The notes beneath the pieces are model-generated. The model was not told where the DNA came from and did no database searches. It was given only the letters and a program-made list of their open reading frames with translations. Made by a program: the position numbers and the translations under genes. From Panax quinquefolius (Eukaryota > Streptophyta > Magnoliopsida > Apiales > Araliaceae), in assembly GCA_020205615.1 (NCBI GenBank), contig CM035170.1:60439322-60503321 (forward strand): a stretch of DNA of 64,000 bases, read 5' to 3'. Shown piece after piece: positions 11,463 through 23,794 of the stretch (position 1 is its first letter; each line of letters starts with the position of its first letter).

Positions 11463-12569
11463 GAGAGAGCATGGAGTAAGCATTGTTATTACACAATCTT
11501 GGAGTCCATGGTGTAATGGAAAGATACATAGGTTAATGAGGAGTGGGTTAACAATTCCATACCAACCACTTAGCTAGCAATGATCACCTAGGATTTAGAC
11601 TTTTGGAGAAATACGTGATTTAGGTTTTCAGCTACTATTCATGTACTTGGTGACACTTATTTTGGGACAAGAGATGAAAATTTCACCAATTGGTCATGTA
11701 AAGCTTGGTTTGGTCCTTTTAATTCCCATAATTTAATATTAAGGTACAATTGCTACCATATTATGAATTTAAAGATAAATTATATACTCACATCATATAA
11801 GCCATGTACATTAACTACACAAAATAAAATATCGGAGTTAGGCATTATTGTCCGGGTAGTTTCATAATTATCTCTACCTCTCACATAACTACATTATAAT
11901 CTTATTTAATATTGATGTTTATTCAAAACATTGAATTCCTTTCTCAAATTCTAGAATACTCAGAAAATAATTCACTTATGCATTAAAACCTCATATGATG
12001 TCATGGTGCTACTAGGTACCTCATTTCATTGTAATATACTACTATCATATGGTTTTATTTATGTCACACATATAATCTTAATGTCCCAATTCAATGCTAC
12101 AAAGAGAAAATAACCAGCTCTAATCGACGCATCTGCAAGATTCGCTACTAATTTAGTATCAGTAGCGATTCAAATAAGGCAGCATACCCTAATAGTGCCA
12201 AGACTGGTTTAGCTTCAGCCCGTGCTAATTTTCAACACTAAACTCGTTTTATACAACATGAATTGAAGTCCACAAAAGTGTTACTACAAGCTTACGAGCG
12301 TATTCATTAACTACATGAAATTACACGATCAGCCCGATTAATCTTCCTAATTCCCCTTTTAACTCGCTTAGTGAATTTTCTCGTTACGCTTTATGCCACA
12401 CAAGGCATTTCATACTTCTCATTATCAAATCACACTTCTTAATACACATTGATCTAATACGAATCAATTGCATTAACCAACTCATAAAACAATAACACTT
12501 ATATTCACATAAATATTATTTCCATTAATATATTCATTTAATAATACGTGGAAATTCTCGGGTATTACA

Positions 12570-12585
12570 TCATCATCCCCCCCTT
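12570..12585 (-). other. Polypurine tract of element A
   Basis: Minus-strand purine run with seven G (TAAGGGGGGGATGATGA) directly before the 3' LTR start TGTAATACCC. Confidence 0.85.
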
Positions 12586-12645
12586 ATAAAAATTCCGTTC
12601 CAGAATTGATACAAGGTTACACAAATAGATGGGGATAATCCCTCA

Positions 12646-14281
12646 TCATCCTATCTTCTAACTCCCACGTAGCCTCCTCGACATCGTGGTTACGCCAAAG
12701 TACTTTTACAAAGGAAATAACTTTTTTTTCTCAAGGTTTGCTCCTTCCTATCAAGAATTTGGATAGGAATCTCTTCGTACGCTAAGTTCTTTTCCACTTG
12801 AATGGGTTCATAAGAAATCACATGCTTGTAGTCAGGCTTGTATGGACACAACACGAATATGTGAAACACGTTATAGATGTGCTCTAACTCAGGTGGTAGT
12901 GCAACTTTGTATTCTACTTCGCCCACTCGCTTAAGTACCTCGAAAGATCCTATGAATCTTGGACTTAGTTTTCCTTTCTTGCCAAAACGGATCTTTCCCT
13001 TCCATGGAGATACATTCAAGAATACAAAACTGCCAATTTCAAAATCTCGGTCTTGCCGATGTAAATCTGCATACTTTTTCTAGCGATCTTGAGCTGCCAC
13101 TAGTCTAGCCCTTGTTACTGTCACCATATCTGTGGTTTGTTGTACTAACTCTGGTCCGAGTATTCGTCGTTCTTCGACTTCGTCCCAATATAATGGCGTT
13201 CTGCACTTCCTCCCGTAAAGAGCTTCGTACGGTGGCATGTCGATACTCGCATGGTAACTATTATTATACGTAAATTCGACTAAGGGTAGGTGGTTGGCCC
13301 AATTCCCTTGAAGTCCATCATGCAAGTTCTAAGCATGTCCTCTAGCGTTTGTATTGTTTGCTCACTTTGTCCGTCTGTCTGAGGATGATACGCAGTACTT
13401 AACCTTAAATGTGTTCCCATCCTCTCATGTAAGCTTTTCCAAAATTTTGACGTGAAACGCGGGTCTTGGTCAGAAACAATCGATACCGGCACTCCATGTC
13501 GTGAAACAATCTCTTTTACGTACAGGCTTGCTAACTAATTCAAACTGTAACGGATCTTGATCGGTAGAAAATGTGCGGTCTTTGTAAGTCGATCCACGAT
13601 AACCCAAATGGCATCCAACCCTTTCTGTGTGACCGGAAGTCCTACCACAAAATCCATCGTAATATGCTCCCATTTCCACTCTGGTATTTCCAACGGTTGT
13701 AGCAACCCACTCGGCCACTGATCCTTTGCTTATACGCGTTGACAATTCAAACATCTACTAACACATTTCCCGACTTCCTGTTTCAAATTGGGCCACCAAA
13801 AATGTTGCCTCAAGTCTCAGTACATCTTAGTGCCTCCCGGATGAACGGAATATGTCGTATTGTGTGCCTCATAAAAAATCTCCTCTCTTAACTCGGTTAC
13901 CGTCGGTACCCACACTCTCCCTTCGAATCTTAAGATATTGTCTTTATCTATTCGAAATTTTTGTTCCTCATTTTCTATGATCGTCCTCCTGATTTTCTCA
14001 CACTCTCCATCTTTCTCATGTGCTTCCTTTACTCTATCCAACAATGTCGGACAAGCTTCCATTACAAATAATTTCTCTTCAGACCTCTCGGGTTCCTTCA
14101 CTTCTATTTCCAATTTCTCCATATCTCTTATTAACTCCTCCTGAGTTGTCAGTTGAAATAATTTCTCCCTTCCTTTCCTGCTCAGAGCATCGACAACTAC
14201 GTTTGCCTTCCCCGGGTGATAAAGAATCCCACAGTCATAATCTTTGATTAATTCTAGCAACCTTCTCTGACACATATTCAA
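12646..14281 (-). pseudogene. Element A integrase and chromodomain, with the end of RNase H
   Basis: Minus strand. It opens in the RNase H end (KDYDCGILYHPGKANVVVDALSRKG), then a long linker, the integrase HHCC zinc region (HNTTYSVHPGGTKMY ...), the catalytic core ([17 protein letters not shown], where the usual SDRDPRF has [15 protein letters not shown]), and the C-terminal domain ending in a chromodomain-like tail with QILDRKEQTLR and stop at 12646. Frameshifts and stops (near 13530, 13325, 13080, 13019 and 12720) break it into pieces. The open frame at 13470-13754 is an alternative frame over the core, not the integrase frame. Product in life: cDNA integrase directed to chromatin. Confidence 0.92.
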
Positions 14282-14289
14282 CTCCTTCT

Positions 14290-15504
14290 ATGTGAAGATA
14301 TATTTCAGACTTTTGTGGTCCGTGTATATCTCACATTTTTCTCCGTACAAATAATGCTTCCATATCTTTAAGGTAAAAACTACTGTCGCTAACTCTAAGT
14401 CATGAGTAGGGTATCATTTTTCATAATACTTCAATTATCGTGACGCATACGCAATAACTTTGCCATGCTGTATCAGCACACAACTCAATTCTCTATGCGA
14501 TGCATCACTATACACCACAAATCCTCTCGTATCATCTGGTAAAGATAATACAGGTGCCTCGCTTAATCTCTTCTTCAACTCTTGAAAACTCTCTTCGCAT
14601 TTGTCGGTCCATATAAATTTTATCGTTTTCCTTGTCAGATTAGTCAACGGGGTCGCTATCTTAGAAAAATCTTGGATGAATCTTCGATAGTACCCAGCTA
14701 ATCCTAAGAAACTTCTTACCTCCGTCGGTGTTCTCGGTTACTCCCAACTAGTTACTGCTTCGACCTTTTTGGGGTCTATTGAGATTCCATTCTCATCCAC
14801 CACGTGGCCTAAGAATTGAACCTTCTTCATCCAAAATTCACATTTTGAAAACTTCGCATACATCTCCTCCTTTCGTAGTGCCTCCAAAATAATCTTCAGA
14901 TGTTCGGCATGTCTTCCTCTGTCTTTGAGTAGATCAAAATGTTGTCGATGAAAACTACTATGAATTTATCCAAGTATGGCTTGAAAACTTGATTCATCAA
15001 GTCCATGAATGCTGCTGGAGCATTAGTTAAACCGAATGACATTACCAAAAGCTCGTAATGTCCATAACGGGTTCGAATCGCAGTCTTTGGTATGTCCTCA
15101 TCCCGCACTTTCAGTTGATGATATCTTGTTCGTAGGTCGATCTTCGAGAAATATTTTGCTCCCTTTAGTTGATCAAACAAGTCATCTATCCTTGGTAATA
15201 GATATCTGTTCTTGATCGTTACTCTGTTCAATTTTCAATAATCGATACAGAGCCTCATCGATCCGTCCTTTTTCTTCACGAATAACACTAGTGCTCCCCA
15301 AGGAGACACACTCGGTCGAATGTACCCCTTATGCAGTAAATCTTGAAGTTGTATCATCAATTCCTTTATTTCTACTGGTGCCATATGGTATAGAGCTTTC
15401 AAAATTGGTGTCGTTCCCGGTGTTAAGTCTATTACGAATTCGATTTCTCTGTCTGGCGGAAGACCAGGAAGATCGTCCGGAAACACGTCTCGAAATTCAT
15501 TCAC
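14290..15504 (-). pseudogene. Element A reverse transcriptase and RNase H
   Basis: Minus strand. The RT part (15504 to about 14890) shows the N-terminal linker ([20 protein letters not shown]), the palm start ([20 protein letters not shown]), a stop at 15235, then [40 protein letters not shown] and the catalytic box, which reads [10 protein letters not shown]: the second Asp of the usual FIDD box is Asn, which would abolish catalysis. The RNase H part (14647 to 14290) has VVYSDAS and, after a frameshift, LELATVV and TDHKSL, so its acidic residues are recognisable. Its job was to copy genomic RNA to cDNA and degrade the template. Confidence 0.92.
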
Positions 15505-15573
15505 TACGGGTATATCTTTAATCTCTACTCCCTTTTTCTAAGTATCTACAATGTAAGCTAAATAACCTACACA

Positions 15574-16100
15574 TCATTTTCTTAACAATTTCTTGGCCTG
15601 CATCATCGTAATGCAACACGATTTCTTAAGCGATGAGCTACCATGAAACACTACCTTATACTTGCTCGGAGTCTGAAGGTTCACACACTTGTTCTGACAG
15701 TCAATTATTGCTGTATGGTTACATAACCAATCCATTCCCAGTATTACACCAAATTCTCCTAGTTTAATAGGAATCATGTCTACGCTCAGCTCATGTTCTC
15801 TAATGTTTGCGCGACAATTTCGATAAACTTATTCTACAGGGATTATTTCCTTATTCGCAACTTCTACGTTCAAGAAATCTTCTAAACATTCTCGGGGTGT
15901 ACTAACTTTACTAGCAAATTCTTCAGACACAAAAGAATAGGTGGCACCAGAATCAAATAATATATAAGCATTTATATTATTGATTGGGATTATACCTGAC
16001 ACCACGTCCTTCACACCCACTGCGTCCTGGACGGTCATGTTAAAGGTTCGAGCGGTCGATCGTTTGGGTTGTGCAGGTCCACCAATCATTAACTTGCCCC
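15574..16100 (-). pseudogene. Element A protease
   Basis: Minus strand, two open pieces (16089-15829 and 15777-15574). The aspartic protease active site is intact as [10 protein letters not shown], preceded by [12 protein letters not shown]. The second piece carries the flap and core region ending VILGMDWL, the conserved hydrophobic-Gly motif of retropepsins, then a linker to RT. A stop near 15829 separates the pieces. It cleaves the Gag-Pol polyprotein in a live element. Confidence 0.88.
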
Positions 16101-16385
16101 CTCCTCCTTGGCCTTTGTCAGCTCCACTGCTTCCTTTCTTTGGGCAATCCTTTTTCTGGTGCTCTATTGATCCACAAACAAAACATCCTCTAATCTTCTT
16201 TGGCTTTGGGAAATTTGGTGAGATGTGCCCCTCTTGGCCGCAATTATAGCAAGTGGTCTTTGCCTTCCAACATTCTCCCTGATGGCTTCTTTCACACTTG
16301 TTGCAAGCTTCGGTCCTCTTCTTGAAATTTCCCTGGTGACTTCCACACAGATGTTCTTGTTCTTCTTCTCTTTATGATATAGACT
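16100..16385 (-). pseudogene. Element A gag C-terminal part: zinc knuckles
   Basis: Minus strand, continuing the gag frame interrupted by B1. Three knuckles can be read: [26 protein letters not shown] (the final Cys is Phe) and [15 protein letters not shown] frameshift lies upstream of the first knuckle. The join to the N-terminal part at 35951 is seamless at the protein level once the 5-bp duplication is counted once. The nucleocapsid domain binds genomic RNA. Confidence 0.88.
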
Positions 16386-16390
16386 TAAGG
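16386..16390. repeat. Target site duplication of B1, left copy
   Basis: TAAGG, identical to 35951-35955. It proves that the two B1 LTR ends belong to one insertion event. Confidence 0.95.
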
Positions 16391-17402
16391 TGTGAGACCC
16401 CAGATTTTATGAATAAATATTTAATTTTCTCAAAATAATTTTTTTAAATATTATGGTGTGGATTTGATATAATGTTATAGTTGTGGGTAGTATTTATAAA
16501 TTTTGCAAAGTAAACAAGTGGTTATATAATATTCGATTGTTCGGGGAATATTCATTTTGTCGGGTAATATCCGTACGACGGTACAATCATTGGTCGACCC
16601 CACAACGGAATTATTGTCTGATTGAGAAAACGACAAAAATATTTTATGGAAATAACGGCGGAAATTTTACTGTTAATCGTTGAAACACACGGTGTTAAAG
16701 AAAAGAATGTCTGGCGTGTGATAAGTAGTACACCAGTATTGATTATTGATGCTTACGTGAGAAGTCACTCAGTTACACTCAATTATTGCTACAGTAATTG
16801 CTGCATCATATCTCTCATATTATTGATTCAATTATTGTCACAGTTTCATCAGCATAATATATTATATTATTAAATCAATAATTGAGACGGTAAAGTTATT
16901 CATATTATTATTTGGAATATTGACAATGTCTAGAAGTTCTGTCAAGGAGAGGTTTGGTCACCTAATTGTGCGCCAATAAGAAGAAATCCTTATCTGAAAG
17001 CCCCCTCTTTCCTAGGAACGACCTGGTTGTTAAATATTGTGAGTTATAATATTAATGATGAATAAGTTGTGTTGATTAAAGATGAAATTGATTGTTCCAT
17101 TGTATTGGGATTGTTAGTGTTAGTGGAAATTGACATTTATTTTGATGATAATTGATGTCTGGAGGTTATATTGTTCACTCGGGTATTCGGAACACTTTTC
17201 GTGTCGAAGTACTATTCACGAGTTACTATTCACGAGTTACTACTCACGAGTTACTATTGATTAACATTCTTATACTATTAGGGGTGGTGGTGTAAAATTG
17301 ATAATACTTGCAGGACTAAATTAAAAATGAAGAAAAAGAGGAAGGTATTATATTGTAGTGTTTCGAGCCCCAAAACGTGCAATTATCGAAACTATATTTT
17401 CC

Positions 17403-17410
17403 TATAAATA
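17403..17410 (+). promoter_or_regulatory. TATA box of B1 5' LTR
   Basis: TATAAATA in TTTTCCTATAAATAGAAGC, shared with B3 and with the B1 3' LTR at 34252. Confidence 0.7.
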
Positions 17411-17589
17411 GAAGCTCATTCTTCCTTCATTTCTCACCAATTCACAAAAGCCTTAGAGCAATTATTATTGAGAGAAATTATAGAGAGAAAGAAGAAAAGT
17501 ATTCTGTTACTTCACTACTTCTATATCCAGTTTCTTCTAAGGTATGGAGTATTATTTCTTTCTTATTCATGAAGAGAACTTCTGGTATT

Positions 17590-17990
17590 CCATTCTTTAT
17601 TATTCTGTTGGAATAACCTGTATACGCGGGATACCCTATACTTGGTGAAATTCTTACGTTCTTTCATTCCGTTTTTATTATTACATTTGAATATCCCGTC
17701 TGCAATGCTTTTTTACGCCGGACTGGTTCGATCTTTATTATTATTCTATTGGAATATCCTGCATGCGTTTTCTTGGGACCGACCGTTCGCCTATTGGTAT
17801 TCTGTTGGAATAACTTTGTATGTCTAATCACCGCATGCATGCATGGTGGTTTCTTTATTATTAGGAACATCACATCGCGTGCTTTATGCATGACTGGTTC
17901 CGATTAATTATTATTCTGTTGAATAACTCGCTCATCTGCAATCGTATGCATGGTGATTTCTTTTGTTATTCCATTCTTTATTATACTCAG
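17590..17990. repeat. Imperfect tandem array in B1 5' LTR
   Basis: About six units of 57-80 bp, each with TTTATTATT(A)TTCTATTGGAATA-like sequence and usually GCATGCGTTTT or GGACTGGTT. The AT-rich part is conserved between units and between LTR copies while the GC-rich linkers vary strongly. Corresponding arrays are at 34430-34850, 44825-45180 and 52235-52640. Confidence 0.8.
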
Positions 17991-19074
17991 TTGGCTAAAA
18001 CTTTGACTTCCATACTCCATGAAATTAGTGGAATATCCTTGATATTTGCGTTTCATCCAGTATCTTTTCATGGAAATATTCTTCTGAGCATTCTTGAATT
18101 TTACTCTACAAAGAAGTATCATGTTGACAATTTGGACGTTATTAGTTCCTGGATAAATTAATTCTTGAACTTGTGTTATTGAATTCTTATATCATTGTCA
18201 TCATCCTCATGCTTATATTTTGTTGAAAGTCATCTGTGGCCTGTAGTGCATAGATGGACTTGGTATGATTATGACCAGGGATTATTCGGTGTAATCATGA
18301 CCGTAGTGTTACAAATGATGTGGAAAAAGTCATCATTGGCCCGTAGTGCATTGATGGACAGTTTTTGGTATGATTATGGCTATGGATTCTCTTCGGCCAA
18401 GGGTACAAAGATGAATTGTTTTATGGCATGATCAGGACCGTTGATGAAAACATGATTATCTTTAGCAGTAGTGTATGGATAATTCGTGGTCGCGATACTA
18501 AAGAATATCCTCGTCAGAAGAGTGTAAGGGGTGATTCGATGATGTGGATTATTATTTATTGTCGAGTCCCAATGATAAAAGTGATGAAAAACCTTTAAAT
18601 CATAAAAGATAGTAGATTTTATTCTCTACTTGACTCTTTTAATGGATTGCTTGTTCCAATCGCAGCTTAAACTTGATGGTTGTTATATTATATCGGTTTA
18701 ACACTTTTTGAAGGCTAACGATAATATTTCTCGCATTATCTTTAGTCATAATATTTCCCATTGGGCTAGTTTACTTTCATTGTTCTCTGTGAAATGAGAA
18801 CGTGGCGAGGGACTAGTCGGGAAACGGAGTGACGGACCTGATGATAGCATTAGTAGTCCTCACTATTCTGTGAAATAGTGTGATAATAATTGTAATAAGG
18901 ACTCCTTTTGAGTTTGTATGCTCTCTAGTAGACAATATGTGTATTCAAACTCACAGTTTATGTTTTGTCGTATTGTACACGACAGTTGTATTATTAAGTT
19001 GTATTTGAATTCTGTACCATATATTTGGCGACTCAAGATGGGTGATGTATACCTAATTTTGGGGGCGTCACAGT

Positions 19075-19090
19075 TGGTATCAAAGCTTAG
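19075..19090 (+). other. Primer binding site of B1
   Basis: TGGTATCAAAGCTTAG two bases after the LTR end. It is complementary to the 3' end of plant initiator methionine tRNA, with the usual TGGTATCAGAGC changed at one base. Confidence 0.88.
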
Positions 19091-19257
19091 GGATATGATC
19101 CCTGGCTAAGATGTGAGACTAGAACTAGGAGGGGAGAGACGGGGAATTCCTTCGCTAGTATGACTTACCTAAGTTTATTTGGTATTTAATTGGTCGGTCA
19201 GAGTATAGGGATAATATGTGATGTCAATTAACCCTTGTTTTGTGGCAGTATTTGAAA

Positions 19258-20340
19258 ATGACATCCGAGAATGTTGAGAATAGCAATGGAGCACAGGAGA
19301 CCATTGAGTCTCCATAGATCAATAATTAGGACAATGTGCACAAGGATGGCGATAATCTTCTTGTAAACACCAACACTAATCAATTGACAAACGACGGTAC
19401 GTTTAGGAGCTTTTTAGAATTCATGCAACATCAGGCGAAGGCCACTCCTGTTCATAATGCAGGAGGAAACAATGGCAACCCACGGTTGGTCACCGCTAAG
19501 CAATTCAAGGAGCTGGGACCACCGGAAGTTTTTGGGAAAGCGTAACCACTTAAGGCGAGACGTGGTTAAAGCAGATCACCAAGATATTTGATGTCTTGGG
19601 ATGCTCCGAGGAGCAAAAGGTTCCTTTGCCACCTTTATGTTGCGTGAAGAGGCAGACATTGGTGGGAATCTATAAACGCACCTGCATCGATTTAACTCAA
19701 GATGTCTTGGGAGAAGTTCCAAGAGTTGTTCAACGACAAGTACTTTCCTGGAAGTATTCGTCATATGAAGGAGGTGGAGTTCATCAAGCTGGAGCAAAAC
19801 AATATGACTGTGTCGCAGTACGAGGCTAAGTTTGCCGAGTTGTCTCGGTTTGCATCCCATTTGGTCGATAATGAGGAGCGAATGATGCGAATGTTTTTAA
19901 GAGGTTTGAAACCCAATATATGCCAATACCTCATTTCTCACAAACTTTGTATATATTCAAATGTTGTGAATAGGGCTTAGTTATTGGAACGCGATAATGA
20001 GTCAGCACAACCAAAAGGCAACGACCAATAACACAATAATAATCGTATGCTGGTGGCAGCACCATCGTGAACAATGATAACCATCGTGGGGAAATTATCA
20101 TGCTAAGAATGATAACCACTTTTGGTGGTAATCATGGCCAAAATAATAGAAGTTGAAATTTCAAGAAGAGCAGTGTTCAATAATGATGGAAAGACAAAGA
20201 ACACCAAAGACCCGTTTCAAAGGAAGAAGAACGATCATCGGTCGTATGTTTCAAATGCTGACAGGAGGGACACATCCGTCCAAACTGTACGCAGCAGTCC
20301 AAAGCGTGTTTTAATTGCGGAAGAGAAGGTCATTTAATTC
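19258..20340 (+). pseudogene. B1 gag remnant
   Basis: Start ATG at 19258 (MTSENVENSNGAQ), identical in position and sequence to B2 gag at 46397, with an early stop at 19315. Gag core pieces follow in shifting frames: ELGPPEVFGKA, LTQDVLGEVP, then MSWEKFQELFNDKYFPGSIR, EVEFIKLEQNNMTVSQYEAK, LRGLKPNICQYL, and a degraded zinc-knuckle region near 20290-20345. It would have formed the virus-like particle. Confidence 0.88.
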
Positions 20341-20344
20341 GATT

Positions 20345-21270
20345 TTGTCCTGTAACAAAATCAAGTCCAGCTGGGATGGTGGCACCAAAGGCGGATACGG
20401 ACAAAACAAAGTCGGTGGTTTCAAGAAGAGTGTTTTTTGTGACTTCTCAAAAAGCGAATAACCCGAACGAAGTTAGCACGGGTTAGTTAATTATAAATTC
20501 TTGCGAAGTCTATACCTTATTAGATACCGATTCTACCCATTCTTTTATCTCTTTTGCTTGCGCTCAACGTTTAAATTTGACTTCAGGAGAAATTAGACTT
20601 TGACTTATCGGTTGAAACTCCGTTAGTAGAAACCTTCATTTCATGTGATATCCAAGTCTTGGATGAGAGTCACAGTTTTGAATGGTATTTCTATTATTTA
20701 TAAATTTCTTGACGTATTCCCGAAGACTTCTTAGCCTACCCCTAGAGCGTGAAATCGAATTTTGTATTGACCCCAGTACAAAACCCATTTCTTAAACCCT
20801 CAAATATTTCTTTAACTAAAACGAACGTGTAATGTGCCAAAGACGTTGGCTCAAGTTGTTGAAGATTACGATCATATCATTTAATACCATCGTGGAAAAG
20901 CAAACGTGGTAACTGACGCGTTGAGTAGAAGATCGTATGCGTTTACAAGTGCGAATATACGAACCCCCGTGAAGATAATGAATATACGAGTAGAATCGAC
21001 TTTAATCGATAAAGTTAAAGTCGCTCAAGCTACACACCCGAATCTGATGAATTTGAAGAAAAGGTTCAAGAGGGCATTATTCTAGAAGCAAGAATCAACA
21101 AAGAGAGGAAATCTCAACCCTCAATTTAATTGGCCCATTTAAAATCCTCGATCGATTAGGAACTGTGGCTTATAGACTCGTTTTACCGCCAAGTATGTCG
21201 CGTGTTCATAACATTTTTTTTACGTATCGACGTTATGTAAATATGAGGACGAACCAAGTAGCTTCCTTCC
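20345..21270 (+). pseudogene. B1 pol: collapsed by several internal deletions
   Basis: Only islands of pol remain. Protease region at about 20430-20620 (SYTLLDTDSTHSF: the catalytic DTG reads DTD) and linker at 20690-20790 (LDVFPEDF). RT is absent. The RNase H end is at 20840-20935 (YDHIIYHRGKANVVTDALSRR-like, broken), followed by a piece of integrase N-terminus to about 21095. The integrase core is absent, and the C-terminal domain at 21110-21240 (RLGTVAYRLVLPPSMSRVHN-like) remains. B2 keeps the intervening sequence, so these are deletions in B1. The sequence ends where element C begins. Confidence 0.85.
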
Positions 21271-21480
21271 GTATCTTCCAACCCGATGATGGTGCTATAT
21301 AATTGTATAACATTCATACATTCATTCAATTGAAAAGTCTCAAAGAACTAACATAACTTCTATATATTTAAAGTAATATTTACATTTCCCAAGTTCTAAA
21401 CCCATTACAAAGGTTCTTTGTCATAATATCGCTTAAATTACAACAACAAGACCTATACTATTACAAGACAACTTAGTAAT

Positions 21481-21536
21481 CTATTTTAGCTTTTCCTTTA
21501 TCTTTTTCGATCCTTCTGAACGCTCGGGGCCCTTAT
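21481..21536 (-). other. Putative LTR mini-exon in C 3' LTR, acceptor lost
   Basis: Minus-strand frame K-G-P-E-R-S-E-G-S-K-K-I-K-E-K-L-K then stop, entered in the same phase as in A, D, E and B. The acceptor, ATGCAG in the sister LTR (30709-30711), is ATGCAA here. One extra A in the A-run would explain why the tail reads KKIKEKLK instead of the KDKGKAK seen in the next frame. The box GAGCTAGTTATGCTCACTC lies upstream. Confidence 0.4.
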
Positions 21537-22489
21537 TTGCATTCATATGGTTCAAGCAAGAGTGAGCATAACTAGCTCAAACAAGTATAACAATTTAGTA
21601 ACAACATGCTTGACACATACAAATCATATATCTTCGATAATCGAACATAGTTATGAAGTACTATTGATAATTCAAAATAGCACTTCATCTTTTCTTTCAA
21701 AATGTTTTACAATAACAACAATATTTAGTAAAACATTCACTCCTACGAGACCTCTAGTATTCATTCTTTATTGGAAAAGGACAACCCGAAGCAAAGTCCA
21801 TAAGTTCGATATCACTTACGAGCACTTCTGTGATCAACTTATTGTACTCTATGTTGATCAACACTACATCCATTAAACGTATGCACGTTTAAGCATTTGG
21901 CAACCTCACGTGCTCGCTGTATTTTACCGACAAAACATTTGTTTAACATTTTAGTCTTCTTTTGAAAACCATATCAAGTAGTTGATAAAAGATAACAACA
22001 TTTGATAATTCATGAATAGATTATCAATACATCAAGTCTAACCAAAGGAATTGGCTTCAACTTCAACATACTTCAATTCATGCTAAAGAATACATGAAAC
22101 TCAAAAACTTGTTCAGATTGAATCGAGACAAGAGTTAGAATACTTGCCTTTTAGCGTCCGCTACGGTATTTTAACTTTATGTTCAAGTCGTTCAAGTCTC
22201 TACAATACATGATCACATAATGCCTTACATTAGGTCACATATAATCAAGTATGTATATGACTATATCATACCCTTCATTTCAATCTAATTGTGTATTAGA
22301 TTCAGTTACTATTCGTTCCGATTTGTCATTATGCTTGCATTATATTTGACTAGGTTATCTCAACCTTTATACAATATCCTTAAGGTTTAACAAAGTTTAA
22401 ACAATGTTACATTACCTTCCTTAAGTTATGTTTACTTCCATTTCTTTTCTTTGTACTTAGAAACTTTCATTACTATCTTTGTTCTGAGA

Positions 22490-22790
22490 CTGGCGTTGCG
22501 GTGCCAGATTTATACCTACATCTCGCGCTGTGGCGCGAGCTCTTAATGCCATTGTCCTGGACTTGTGCCGCATGGCGCATGAGTCCTTATTTTAATGGGT
22601 CGTGCACTGTGGCCACACACACTCTGAGAGGATTTTTCATCGTTTTCACGAAATGCGCTGCGCCACTTATTGAACTAAGGTTCGCTACCGCGGTGAACTC
22701 TTGCAGAGGGCTTTTTACATCGTTTTATTGCACATGCGCTCTTTTTGTTTCTAGGGTTAGGCCATGCGCCAACTCAGGCACCTAGATATC
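22490..22790. repeat. GC-rich hairpin array in C 3' LTR
   Basis: At least five short inverted repeats built around a GCGCTGTGGCGC-like core: CTGGC/GCCAG (22490-22507), CTCGCGC-TGTG-GCGCGAG (22522-22539), GGACT/AGTCC (22559-22586), a GTGCACTGTGGCCAC unit near 22605 and GTTC/GAAC flanking GCTACCGC near 22680. GC content rises sharply here relative to the rest of the LTR. The corresponding region of the sister LTR is 31659-31960. Confidence 0.8.
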
Positions 22791-23786
22791 AATTTCAGTT
22801 TTGAAATTTTGTGAACTTCCCGGACGCATAACTTCTTCGTTATAAGTCCGAATTGGCTCGTTCAAAAGCCTACGGTTCACAATTTATGTACTCTACATGA
22901 TCATTCAAGAATTTTATCTATTTGACTTTGTTTGCTAAAAATTCACCTATTGGTTCATTTTTAACGTAAACGATAAACGTTCGTGAACGTTCAACGCTCG
23001 TTTCTTCGTTCTAAGTCAGAATTCGGCCATTTTCGAGTTCGCAACTCTTAAATGCCAATTATGACTTGTTTCTATTGGAAAACAATGGTTTCATGATCCA
23101 ACACAAAATTTGACTTCCATTCCGAGAATTTTACGTATTCGACGTTTATCGTCCAATCGTGCAAATTCCGGTAATTCTTCATTCTTATGATTTGTTCAAC
23201 ATTACAAATGACTTCCATTCATCATGTGAACATTTTAACATACTTAATACAACAACTTATATTCATTGTTGGATTTTTGGACTTATTCTTCAAGAGCTTA
23301 TAACTTGTCATTTATAAACTACTTAAGATTTGATTATTCATGACTTATGACAATTAAGGTTTATTAATCATCATACTTTACATACTCTTCACATATAACT
23401 TTACTTAGGTATACATGATACATATGATCATATAAATTCTTTTACATTCATATCATTTCTCTTAATAAACTTCTTACAAGTTCATATTATTTTCACATAA
23501 GTTTATAACTTATGCTAGCTTAAATGACTTATTACAACTTAATTGGCTTAAGTTCATTACTTACTCATTCATGTTTCTTAATCCAACTTTTCTTATCATC
23601 CTATCATGGTAGAGATAGAAGATAATTGAGAAGAAGTCTTACTCTTTTGTAGTCTTGGTAAGTAGCTTGCTTCTTCTTCTTCTTACTTATGGAATGACTT
23701 ATGTGTAGCTTATTCTCTCTAACACTTAAGCACTTTAGATGTGTTGGATTAATTGATCAACCAACAAATGGCTAGCAAAGCTCTTC

Positions 23787-23794
23787 TATTTATA
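23787..23794 (-). promoter_or_regulatory. TATA box of C 3' LTR
   Basis: Minus-strand TATAAATA in AAGTCTATAAATAGAAGAG; same in the 5' LTR at 32961. Confidence 0.7.

Larger units (their letters stand above)
8614..12569 (-). mobile_element. Element A 3' LTR
   Basis: On the plus strand it starts TGTGATGCCCCCAAATT and ends CTCGGGTATTACA, 3956 bp, a TG...CA LTR read on the minus strand. It has a TATA box at 11455, a donor-like AAG/GTATAATT at 11329, a GGCAAGT motif at 9683-9689, a putative mini-exon at 8904-8965 and an imperfect GC hairpin at 11059-11079. Short open frames such as 9397-9606 recur in the sister LTR only because LTRs are duplicates; I do not call them genes. Confidence 0.93.
16391..19072 (+). 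mobile_element. B1 5' LTR
   Basis: 2682 bp, TGTGAG...GTCACA. U3 has a run of ACTATTCACGAGTT repeats (17211-17262), and the TATA box is at 17403. Downstream of it are a donor-like CTAAG/GTATGG near 17540, a tandem array (17590-17990) and an imperfect ~100-bp duplication (about 18229 and 18332, both with GTAGTGCAT and GGTATGATTATG). The mini-exon acceptor found in other B copies is damaged here (CTCTGTGAAATG instead of CTTCAGGAAATG). Confidence 0.93.

Noticed and set aside
13470..13754. 94-codon minus-strand open frame in element A
   Set aside because: It is a neighbouring frame over the integrase core; the integrase residues are read in another frame of the same strand.
19075..19090. tRNA gene near TGGTATCA motifs
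   Set aside because: Only the 12-16-base primer complement is present; there is no cloverleaf.
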